In this document: positions 7,840 to 15,070 of the stretch, one piece after another
How positions within the stretch are numbered: position 1 is the first letter of the stretch
Layout of the letters: every line of letters begins with the position of its first letter
Assembly (NCBI RefSeq): GCF_041431135.1
Contig: NZ_CP107799.1
Location: forward strand, 248,001-312,000
Length of the DNA: 64,000 nt
Direction of reading: 5' to 3'
DNA from: Streptomyces sp. NBC_00554
GTDB taxonomy: Bacteria > Actinomycetota > Actinomycetes > Streptomycetales > Streptomycetaceae
Position numbers and translations under genes: made by a program
Notes under the pieces: model-generated
What the model saw: the letters and a program-made list of their open reading frames with translations, nothing else
What the model was told of the DNA's origin: nothing
The model's database searches: none

Positions 7840-9327
7840 ATGACGGCGTCCACCCCACCGCGCACCACCCTCGTTCACGGCGAATCGCGCATGCTCGTCG
7901 ACGGCGCTCTGGTCGACGCCGCCGACGGCTCGACGTACGAGAACATCAATCCCGCCACCGAAGAGGTCCTCGGCGAGACCGCGGACGCGTCGGCCGCGGA
8001 CATGGACCGCGCCGTCGCCGCGGCACGTCGGGCCTTCGACGAGACCGGCTGGTCCACCGACCACGCACTGCGCAGGCACTGTCTAGAACAGCTCCACCAG
8101 GCGCTGCAGGAGGAGAAGGAGGCGATCCGCGCCGAGATCGTCGCCGAGGTGGGAGCGCCGGTCCTCACCACGCACATGGCACAGGTGGAGTGGCCCCTCT
8201 CGGACGGGCTGCGCTACCCGGCCGGGCTGATCGGTGACTTCGCCTGGGAACGCAGCCTCCCCGACACGGAGACCGTCGGCTGGACCAGCCACCGCAAGGT
8301 CGTCAAGGAAGCCGTCGGTGTGGTCGCCGCGATCATCCCGTGGAACTTCCCGCTGGAAGTCGCGATCAACAAGATCGGCCCCGCACTGGCCGCAGGCAAC
8401 ACGGTCGTACTCAAGCCGGCCCCGGACACTCCGTGGAACGCGACCCGCCTCGGCCGACTGGCCGCGGAGCGCACCGACATGCCGCCGGGCGTCCTCAACG
8501 TCGTACCCACATCGGACAACCGGGTCGCCGAGCGGCTGGTCACCGACCCCAGAGTCGACCTGGTCTCCTTCACCGGCTCGACCGGGGTCGGCCGGCGCAT
8601 CCTCGAACTGTCCGCGGCCACGCTGAAGCGCACGATGCTGGAGCTGGGCGGCAAGTCGGCGATGATCGTCCTGGACGACGCGGACTTCGCGCAGGTCATC
8701 CCCCATTCGGCCGTGGCCTGCATGCACGCCGGACAGGGCTGCGCACTGACGACCCGGCTTCTCGTGCCGCGCTCCCGCTACGCCGAAGCCGTCGAGATCG
8801 CGACCGCGACGTACGCGCAGGTGCCGTACGGGGATCCGGCCGATCCGGCGAACCTGGCCGGGCCGCTGATCAACGCGAGGCAGCGCGAGCGGGTCCTCGG
8901 GCACATCGCGAAGGGCACGCAGGAGGGCGCCAGGGTCACGGTCGGCGGGGGCCGCCCCGAGCACCTGCCGCGGGGCTTCTACGTCCAGCCCACGGTGTTC
9001 GCGGATGTCGACAACCGCATGGCCATCGCCCAGCAGGAGATCTTCGGCCCGGTTCTCGTGGTCATCCCGTTCGACGACGACGAGGACGCCGTCCGGCTGG
9101 CCAACGACAGCCCTTACGGCCTGTCCGGCAGCGTCCACTCCGGCTCGGCGAGGCGGGCCGACCACGTGGCCCGTGCCGTACGCAGCGGAACGATGAATGT
9201 GAACGGCGGTCTGTTCTACGGGCCGGACGCGCCCTTCGGCGGCTACAAGCAGAGCGGACTCGGCCGGCAGAACGGCCTGGAGGGGTTCGACGGCTATCTG
9301 GAGACCAAGACGATCGGCTTCCGCTGA
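7840..9327 (+). CDS. NAD(P)-dependent aldehyde dehydrogenase
   Basis: The 495-residue protein is a typical ALDH: IPWNFPLE, the FTGSTGVG cofactor loop, catalytic Glu in LELGGKS, catalytic Cys in GQGCALTTR, and EIFGPVL. It would oxidise an aldehyde to the acid. The neighbouring DUF35/Ltp pair could release that aldehyde. I choose ATG 7840 because AAAGGAG lies eleven bases before it; an in-frame GTG at 7804 has no site. The gap upstream (7775-7839) contains a degenerate repeated ctgatctgtacc-like string of no clear role. Confidence 0.93.
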   Translation: MTASTPPRTTLVHGESRMLVDGALVDAADGSTYENINPATEEVLGETADASAADMDRAVAAARRAFDETGWSTDHALRRHCLEQLHQALQEEKEAIRAEIVAEVGAPVLTTHMAQVEWPLSDGLRYPAGLIGDFAWERSLPDTETVGWTSHRKVVKEAVGVVAAIIPWNFPLEVAINKIGPALAAGNTVVLKPAPDTPWNATRLGRLAAERTDMPPGVLNVVPTSDNRVAERLVTDPRVDLVSFTGSTGVGRRILELSAATLKRTMLELGGKSAMIVLDDADFAQVIPHSAVACMHAGQGCALTTRLLVPRSRYAEAVEIATATYAQVPYGDPADPANLAGPLINARQRERVLGHIAKGTQEGARVTVGGGRPEHLPRGFYVQPTVFADVDNRMAIAQQEIFGPVLVVIPFDDDEDAVRLANDSPYGLSGSVHSGSARRADHVARAVRSGTMNVNGGLFYGPDAPFGGYKQSGLGRQNGLEGFDGYLETKTIGFR

Positions 9328-9372
9328 CGAGCAGGCGCCAGGACCGATGAGCCGGGTCAGTCACGACCACCG

Positions 9373-9404
9373 CTGCGTCAACGAGCACCACTGCGTCAAC
9401 GAGC
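9373..9404 (+). repeat. Two-copy 14-bp direct repeat in the leader of the CoA-transferase gene
   Basis: CTGCGTCAACGAGC occurs at 9373 and 9391 with an 18-base period, between the ALDH stop and the CoA-transferase start at 9422. It is most simply a small tandem duplication in a non-coding leader. Confidence 0.6.
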
Positions 9405-9421
9405 CAGGAAAGGAACAGGCG

Positions 9422-10636
9422 ATGGAGCCCATTCTCGAAGGTGTCAAGGTCGTCGAGCTCGCCTCGTGGAGTTTCGTCCCGTCGTCCGGGGCGGTCCTCG
9501 CCGACTGGGGTGCCGATGTGGTCAAGATCGAGCATCCGGAGACCGGAGACCCCCAGCGGGGTCTGATCAGCTCCGGTGTCGTCGCCGGCGCGGACGGTGT
9601 GAACCACTTCATCGAGCAGCCCAACCGCGGCAAGCGCAGCATCGGTCTGGACGTGGCCACTCCAGAGGGCCTGAAGGTCCTGCACCGACTCGTCGAGTGG
9701 GCCGATGTCTTCGTCACCAATCTGCTGCCCGGCTCGCGGCAGCGGCTCGGGATCGACGTGGAACAGATCCGCGCACTCAATCCCAAGATCATCTATGCCC
9801 GGGGCAGCGGCTACGGCATCAAGGGCGACGATGCCGACCGCGGCGGTTACGACCTCGCGGCCTACTGGGCGCGCGGCGGGCTCGGCGACGGCTATCTCAC
9901 CTCTGAGGACGCTGGATACCCGCCTGTCCAACGGCCCGCGTTCGGCGATGTCTTCGGCGGTTTCGCGATCGCGGGCGGTATCGCCGCGGCCCTGTTCCGG
10001 CGCGAGCGGACCGGCACTCCGTCGGTCGTCGACGTCTCGCTGCTGGGCGCCGCGGTCTGGCAGCTCGCTCCGGACATCGTAGGGTCCAAGCTCATCGGCG
10101 CTCCGATCCCGAAAATCGATCTGGCCGAGGCGCCCAACCCGGTGACCAGCGTCTACCGGACCGAGGACAACCGGTTCATCGCCCTCGTCCTGTTGCAGTC
10201 CGACCGGTTCTGGCCCGAGTTCTGCGCGCGCGTCGGCCGCCAGGATCTGGTCGAGGACGAGCGGTTCGCCGATGCCCGCGCCCGGTACACGAATCGCCGC
10301 GAGTGCGTCGCCGAGTTGCGCCGCACCTTCGAGTCCAAGCCGCTGAAGCACTGGCAGCAGAGTCTGGAGGGATTCCGCGGCGTGTGGGACACCTTCCAGA
10401 CCTCGCTGGAACTCCATGACGACCCGCAGGTGAAGGCCAACGGCTATCTGCCGCAGGTCACCGACGGCAACGGCAACACCTTCGCCCTCGCCGCCAGCCC
10501 GGTGCAGTTCGACGAAACACCGCCGGTGCTGCGCGCCGCGCCCGAACACGGCCAGCACACCGAGGAGTTGCTGCTCGAACTCGGCTACCAGTGGGAGCAG
10601 ATCGTGGCACTCAAGGAATCGTCCACGATTCTCTGA
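9422..10636 (+). CDS. Family III (CaiB/BaiF) CoA-transferase
   Basis: The 404-residue protein has the family III layout: an N-terminal ASWSFVPSSGAVLADWGADVVKIEHPETGD, then ARGSGYGIKG and YDLAAYW, then the FGDVFGGFAIAGGIAAALFRRE region, with the small domain behind. These enzymes move CoA between carboxylic acids through an Asp-linked intermediate; the conserved Asp is probably in the YDLAAYW segment. AGGAAAGGA precedes ATG 9422. An alternative start at 9347 would translate the direct repeat and is less likely. It could activate the pathway substrate without ATP, or recycle CoA from a product. Confidence 0.9.
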   Translation: MEPILEGVKVVELASWSFVPSSGAVLADWGADVVKIEHPETGDPQRGLISSGVVAGADGVNHFIEQPNRGKRSIGLDVATPEGLKVLHRLVEWADVFVTNLLPGSRQRLGIDVEQIRALNPKIIYARGSGYGIKGDDADRGGYDLAAYWARGGLGDGYLTSEDAGYPPVQRPAFGDVFGGFAIAGGIAAALFRRERTGTPSVVDVSLLGAAVWQLAPDIVGSKLIGAPIPKIDLAEAPNPVTSVYRTEDNRFIALVLLQSDRFWPEFCARVGRQDLVEDERFADARARYTNRRECVAELRRTFESKPLKHWQQSLEGFRGVWDTFQTSLELHDDPQVKANGYLPQVTDGNGNTFALAASPVQFDETPPVLRAAPEHGQHTEELLLELGYQWEQIVALKESSTIL

Positions 10637-10659
10637 CAGGGAAGGGCAGGGGACGACAC

Positions 10660-11760
10660 ATGAGTGATCCGATCCGGGTGGGGATCGTCGGGGTCGGCTG
10701 GGGCTCCATGGTCCAGGTACCGGCCTTCCGGGCGGCCGGCGGCTACGAGGTCGCCGCGCTGTGCGCACGACGAGCGGAACGCGTGGCCGAGGCGGGCCGC
10801 CGCTGGGGCATCACGGACGTGTCCACCGACTGGCGGGCCTTCGTCCAGCGGCCCGACCTCGACGTCATCTCCGTCTGTACGCCAACCGATCTGCACCACG
10901 ACCAGGTGCTGGCCGCGCTGAAGGCCGGCAAGCACGTGCTGTGCGAGAAGCCGGTGGCTGTCCACGAGCCCGACGCCCGCGCGATGGCGGAAGCCGCGGA
11001 GGCGGCGGGGGTGGCGACGGCGGTGTGCTTCGAGAGCCGCTGGAACCGGGAGAAGCTGCCCGTCTGGGAACTCGTCGAGGGCGGGATGCTGGGTGACCCG
11101 TACTTCGCGCGGGTCACCATCGCCGCCGACTACTGGCATCCGAGCCATCCGCTCCAGTCCGAGTGGATGTACCGGCTGAAGCATGGCGGTGGCTATCTGC
11201 TGGGCATGGCCGCGCACGACATCGACTTCCTGTGCTGCCTGTTCGGGGAACCGAAGGCAGTGTGCGCCGACGTACGCGCCACGATCCCGACGCGAGTCCG
11301 TCCCGACGGCACCTCCTTCGAAGCCGACGCGGACGACACCGTGAGCCTGCTGCTGCGCATGCGGTCCGGGGTGCACGCCACGCTCAGCCTCTCGGTGATG
11401 GGCCTGCAGACCGACTCCCGCTACCGCTTCGAGGCCTTCGGGAGCGACGGGGCGCTAGACATCGAGGGCACGCTTTTCGACGGGCGGGTGCGCGCGGGCG
11501 CGGTCGGCGAGGACGGGCCGCGGGAGGTGGCCGGCAGCGACCGGATGCCCCGTGACGGCGACCCGGACGCGATCCCGCCGCGTGGCCGGCGGGCCACTCC
11601 GATCCGTGCCCTCGCCCTCATGCTGGAGGACTGGCTGCCGGCCCTGCGCGGTGGCCGGGCGCCGGGTGTACCGACGTTGCGCGACGGCTGGCTGGTGCAG
11701 CGTGTCATCGACGCGGCGCGGCGGAGTTCGGCGGGCGAGGGCTGGGTGTCGCTGGCCTGA
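10660..11760 (+). CDS. Gfo/Idh/MocA-family NAD(P)-dependent oxidoreductase
   Basis: The 366-residue protein has an N-terminal Rossmann fold (VGIVGVGWGSM), the strand-ending CTPTDLHH, and the signature CEKPVAV with the conserved Lys, followed by the alpha/beta C-terminal domain with GGGYLLGMAAHDIDF. Members usually reduce or oxidise sugars or cyclitols. Here it is the last gene of an acyl-CoA operon, so a cyclic hydroxy/keto substrate other than a sugar is possible. ATG 10660 follows AGGGCAGGGG. A strong terminator follows. Confidence 0.88.
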   Translation: MSDPIRVGIVGVGWGSMVQVPAFRAAGGYEVAALCARRAERVAEAGRRWGITDVSTDWRAFVQRPDLDVISVCTPTDLHHDQVLAALKAGKHVLCEKPVAVHEPDARAMAEAAEAAGVATAVCFESRWNREKLPVWELVEGGMLGDPYFARVTIAADYWHPSHPLQSEWMYRLKHGGGYLLGMAAHDIDFLCCLFGEPKAVCADVRATIPTRVRPDGTSFEADADDTVSLLLRMRSGVHATLSLSVMGLQTDSRYRFEAFGSDGALDIEGTLFDGRVRAGAVGEDGPREVAGSDRMPRDGDPDAIPPRGRRATPIRALALMLEDWLPALRGGRAPGVPTLRDGWLVQRVIDAARRSSAGEGWVSLA

Positions 11761-11777
11761 CCGCGGCAGGGGACACA

Positions 11778-11815
11778 AAGGGGATGCGGGCCGGGAGTCC
11801 GGCCCGCATCCCCTT
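11778..11815. terminator. Bidirectional terminator between convergent operons
   Basis: A perfect 17-bp stem (AAGGGGATGCGGGCCGG and its complement) with a GAGT loop lies between the oxidoreductase stop (11760) and the convergent isochorismatase-like gene stop (11825). The A- and T-rich ends let it work on both strands. Confidence 0.9.
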
Positions 11816-11824
11816 GCCCTCATT

Positions 11825-12436
11825 TCAGGACCAGGTCGCGATCACTTCGTCCGCCGTCGTGATCGCCGCCAGGTAACGCAAGGTGTGGCGGAGCATGCTC
11901 TCGCCGTGCTCCACGGGGGTACCGGCGACGGCGTCACGGGCGATGACGACCTGGAACCCCTCGTCCGCCAACTCGGTCGTGGCGACCGGTATGGCGACGT
12001 TCAGCGAGACTCCGGCCAGCAGAACCGAGGTGACGCCGATGTTGCGCAGCAGGGCGAACAGTTCCGTGTTGTGGGTGGGTGACATACCGGTGTGGCGCGG
12101 CAGGACGAGGTCCCCGGACTCGACGCCGATCTCGTCGACGACCTGGCCGGCGCCGTGTCCCGCCGTCCAGGCGTCCGTCTGCGTGCTGGTCCTGGCCATC
12201 AGCGGAGCGTTGCGGTTGGACGACCTGTTGCCCAACGCCGGCACATAGGTCAGGTGCACCACCGGCACACCCGTCTTCCGCGCCGCACGCGCGAGCCGGG
12301 CGATCACCGGAAGCACCGGGGCTGCGGCCAGGGCCAGTTGAGGGAGCGTCGTGCTCGGACCGACTGTGCCGTTCTGGCATTCGGAGACGACGAAGGCGGT
12401 GTGCGCGGGGTCGAGGTCAAAGCTGGGCCGTGGCAT
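11825..12436 (-). CDS. Isochorismatase-like protein lacking the Asp-Lys-Cys triad
   Basis: The 203-residue protein has the fold of cysteine hydrolases: the first strand TAFVVSECQNG, the Thr/Asn-rich SPTHNTEL helix start and LLAGVSLNVAI. In active members the residues are Asp, Lys and Cys. Here they are Glu19 (SECQN instead of IDxQN), Arg114 (LPRHTGMSP) and Ala148 (NVAI in place of NVCV). All three catalytic positions are thus replaced, so hydrolysis by the usual route is unlikely. It is the last gene of the six-gene minus-strand operon that begins with the dehydrogenase near 18340. A binding or structural role is possible. Confidence 0.85.
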   Translation of the reverse strand: MPRPSFDLDPAHTAFVVSECQNGTVGPSTTLPQLALAAAPVLPVIARLARAARKTGVPVVHLTYVPALGNRSSNRNAPLMARTSTQTDAWTAGHGAGQVVDEIGVESGDLVLPRHTGMSPTHNTELFALLRNIGVTSVLLAGVSLNVAIPVATTELADEGFQVVIARDAVAGTPVEHGESMLRHTLRYLAAITTADEVIATWS

Positions 12437-12481
12437 GGCGGCGCCTCCTGTGCGGTCGGCCGGCGATCATGGTGCTGGGCA

Positions 12482-13036
12482 TCACGTCGTCTCCATCTCG
12501 GTCTCCTCCGTCTCCGTCTCCGTCTCCGTTTCGGACCGGGTGGTGCCCGGCCGCCAGCAGAGGGCCAGCAGCAGCGCCGCACCGAGGATCCCGACACCCC
12601 CCGCCAGGGCCGCGCCGACCCCGCCGTCCAACGCGTCGTCGATGCCGAGCGCGTGGTCCACGGAGACACGGCCCGGCCCGAGCAGCCCGATCACGACCGA
12701 GACGACAGCCAGCAGCAGCACGTACTCGTAGCCGTCCTTGAAGACGAAGAACCCGTTGGGGCGGTGGACCGCGACCCCCGCTACCGTCATCGTTCCCACC
12801 ACGAAGGCGGCGCACAGCGGTGTGAGCAGACCGGCCAACAGGCCGAGTCCGCAGGCGAGTTCACCGGCGCCGCTGAGGAGGGCGTGGACTCGCGGCGGAC
12901 GCAGGCCCATGGAGGCGAACCAGCGGCTCGTACCGGCCAGGCCGCCACCGCCGAGGACATGGTGGTAACCGTGGGCCACCATCGTCAGCCCGGCGACGGC
13001 CCGCAGCACGAGCACCGCTGTGTCCGCGGTGGTCAT
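12482..13036 (-). CDS. DoxX-family membrane protein
   Basis: This 184-residue protein has four hydrophobic helices and the DoxX pattern (VLRAVAGLTMVAHGYHHVLG at the N-terminus, then a LSGAGELACGLGLLAGLLTP helix pair). DoxX proteins are small inner-membrane proteins often linked to quinone or thiol redox chemistry; their exact activity is mostly unknown. The ATG overlaps the stop of the upstream thiolase gene (ATGA), so it is part of that operon. The C-terminal tail is a run of Thr-Glu dipeptides made by a hexanucleotide repeat. Confidence 0.82.
   Translation of the reverse strand: MTTADTAVLVLRAVAGLTMVAHGYHHVLGGGGLAGTSRWFASMGLRPPRVHALLSGAGELACGLGLLAGLLTPLCAAFVVGTMTVAGVAVHRPNGFFVFKDGYEYVLLLAVVSVVIGLLGPGRVSVDHALGIDDALDGGVGAALAGGVGILGAALLLALCWRPGTTRSETETETETEETEMETT
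12502..12532. repeat. Hexanucleotide repeat in the 3' end of the DoxX gene
   Basis: About four near-perfect TCTCCG units encode an ETETETE tail on the minus strand. Because the unit is six bases, copy-number changes would lengthen or shorten the tail without shifting the frame. Confidence 0.7.
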
Positions 13037-14187
13037 ACGGCGCCGACCAGTTCGAGGATCGTCGCGTTGGCCTGGCCGCCGCCCTCGCACATGGTCTGCA
13101 GGCCGTAGCGGATGCCGTTGTCGCGCATGTGGTGCACGAGGGTGGTCATCAGCCGTGCCCCGCTGCCGCCGAGCGGATGCCCGATCGCGATCGCGCCGCC
13201 GTTGGGATTCAGGGCCTTGGGGTCGGCGCCGATCTCTGCCAGCCAAGCCAGTGGCACGGAGGCGAAGGCCTCGTTCACCTCGAACGCGCCGATGTCGGAA
13301 GGGCTCAGCCCGCTGCGTTCAAGTGCCTTGCGGGTGGCGGGAATCGGCGCCGTGAGCATGATGACGGGATCGTCGGCCGCCACGACCGCCGTGTGCACAC
13401 GGGCGAGGGGGGTGAGCCCGAGCTGCCTGGCCTTCTCGCTCGTCGTCATCAGGAGCCCCGCGGAGCCGTCGCTGATCTGGGAACTATTGCCGGCGTGGAT
13501 CACCCCGTCCGGCTTGAAGGCGGGCTTGAGACCGGCCAGCTTCTCCAACGTGCTGCCGCGGCGGACCCCCTCATCGGTGTCCACGACCATCCCGTCGTCC
13601 AGGGTGACCGGTGCGATCTGCGCGGCGAAGCGGCCGTCGTCCTGTGCTGCCGCGGCCTTCTCGTGGGAGGCGAGCGAGAACTCGTCCAGCCGGGCACGCG
13701 AGAGTCCCCAGCGTTCGGCCATCGTCTCGGCGCCGATGCCCTGGTTCGGCGCGACTCCCCCGAACCGTGTCTCCAGCGCGGAGCCGAACGGATTGGCGTC
13801 CCCGAGCACTGCGCCCATCGGCACCCGGCTCATCGACTCCACGCCGCCGGCCACCACCATGTCGTACTGTCCGCTGATCAGGCCCGCCGCCGCGAAGTGC
13901 ACCGACTGCTGCGAGGAACCGCACTGCCGGTCGACGGTCGTGCCCGGTACGCCCAGCGGCCAGCCGGCGGCAAGCACCGCGTTGCGCGCTATGTCAAAGG
14001 TCTGCTCGCCCCCTTGCCCGACGCACCCCCAGATCACGTCGTCCACGAGGCCCGGATCGATGCCCGAGCGCTCGGCGAGCGCCTGGAGCACCCGAGCGGA
14101 CAGATCAACGGGGTGCACTCCGGACAACGCGCTGTTGCGCTTGCCGACCGGGGTCCGTACTGCTTCGACGACGACCGCGTCACGCAT
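13033..14187 (-). CDS. Thiolase (acetyl-CoA C-acyltransferase)
   Basis: The 384-residue protein has all thiolase active-site elements: nucleophilic Cys in DRQCGSSQQ (about residue 92), NEAFASVP, His in AIAIGHPLGGSG and the second Cys in MCEGGGQANA. It would cleave a 3-ketoacyl-CoA with CoA. A GGAGAG site precedes the ATG. It sits between the crotonase and DoxX genes in an operon that has the full beta-oxidation set: dehydrogenase, hydratase and thiolase. A separate 3-hydroxyacyl-CoA dehydrogenase is missing from this operon. Confidence 0.93.
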   Translation of the reverse strand: MRDAVVVEAVRTPVGKRNSALSGVHPVDLSARVLQALAERSGIDPGLVDDVIWGCVGQGGEQTFDIARNAVLAAGWPLGVPGTTVDRQCGSSQQSVHFAAAGLISGQYDMVVAGGVESMSRVPMGAVLGDANPFGSALETRFGGVAPNQGIGAETMAERWGLSRARLDEFSLASHEKAAAAQDDGRFAAQIAPVTLDDGMVVDTDEGVRRGSTLEKLAGLKPAFKPDGVIHAGNSSQISDGSAGLLMTTSEKARQLGLTPLARVHTAVVAADDPVIMLTAPIPATRKALERSGLSPSDIGAFEVNEAFASVPLAWLAEIGADPKALNPNGGAIAIGHPLGGSGARLMTTLVHHMRDNGIRYGLQTMCEGGGQANATILELVGAV

Positions 14188-14283
14188 CGTTCTCTCCTAG
14201 ATCCAGGTTTCCCATGGGCCTTGCGGCATGCACCTGCTCCACAACGTGCACCTGCCTTACGACGTGGACCTGATCGGCGTGCC

Positions 14284-15036
14284 TCACGCTCCGGTCCATC
14301 GCGGCTCCCTCTTCTCCGCGAACGCCGTCGCGCCCTCCTTGGCGTCCGCGCTCGCGAACACCGGGGCCACGGCCGCGGCGATCTCGGCCCGGCTCGCCCC
14401 ACGGGCCTGAGCCAGCATCAGTTCCTTCGTGGTCCGCAGTGCCAGTGGGCCGTTGCGTGCGATGGCGCCGGCGAGGGCGAGTGCCTCGGGCAGCACCCGG
14501 TCCCCGGGGACCACGCGGTTGACCAGCCCCAGCTCTTGTGCGCGCCGAGCGTCGAAGGTGTCTCCGGTGAGCCCCAGTTCCAGCGCGAGTGCCAGCGGTA
14601 TCCGGGCCGGCAGGTTGGTCCCGCCGCCCGCGGCGACCAGTCCCCGCTTGACCTCCGGCAGACCGAACCTGGCGTGGTCGGCAGCCACGGCAAGGTCGCA
14701 GGCGAGCACGAGCTCGAAGCCGCCCGCCACGGCTGTCCCGTTGACGGCGGCGATGAGCGGCTTCGGGTACACCCGCTCGGTGAACACCTCAAGACCCGGC
14801 CGGGACTCGTCGATGATCTTGCCGCCCGCGGCGAAGGCGCGCAGGTCCATGCCCGCGCAGAACGCCCGGTCGCCCGCGCCGGTCAGCACGACGGCCCGTA
14901 CCTCGTCGTCCCGTTCGGCCTCGACCAGCGCTTCGCCGATGCCCGCCATCGTCTCGGCGTCCAGGGCGTTGCGAGCCTCGGGCCGGTTGATCGTCACCAC
15001 GGTCACGGCGTCATGCCGGTCGACCACTACGGTCAT
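14284..15036 (-). CDS. Enoyl-CoA hydratase/isomerase (crotonase)
   Basis: The 250-residue protein shows the crotonase motifs: RPEARNALD, the oxyanion loops GAGDRAFCAGMDL and AVNGTAVAGGFEL, and both catalytic-type glutamates (in GGFEL and in FGLPEVKRG). It would hydrate a trans-2-enoyl-CoA. I start at ATG 15036; a longer frame from 15096 would overlap the end of the upstream gene and adds residues unlike the family. A GGAG-like site lies upstream. Confidence 0.92.
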   Translation of the reverse strand: MTVVVDRHDAVTVVTINRPEARNALDAETMAGIGEALVEAERDDEVRAVVLTGAGDRAFCAGMDLRAFAAGGKIIDESRPGLEVFTERVYPKPLIAAVNGTAVAGGFELVLACDLAVAADHARFGLPEVKRGLVAAGGGTNLPARIPLALALELGLTGDTFDARRAQELGLVNRVVPGDRVLPEALALAGAIARNGPLALRTTKELMLAQARGASRAEIAAAVAPVFASADAKEGATAFAEKREPRWTGA

Positions 15037-15070
15037 TTCCACACTCCCTCGGAGAATCTGTCGAGCGGTC

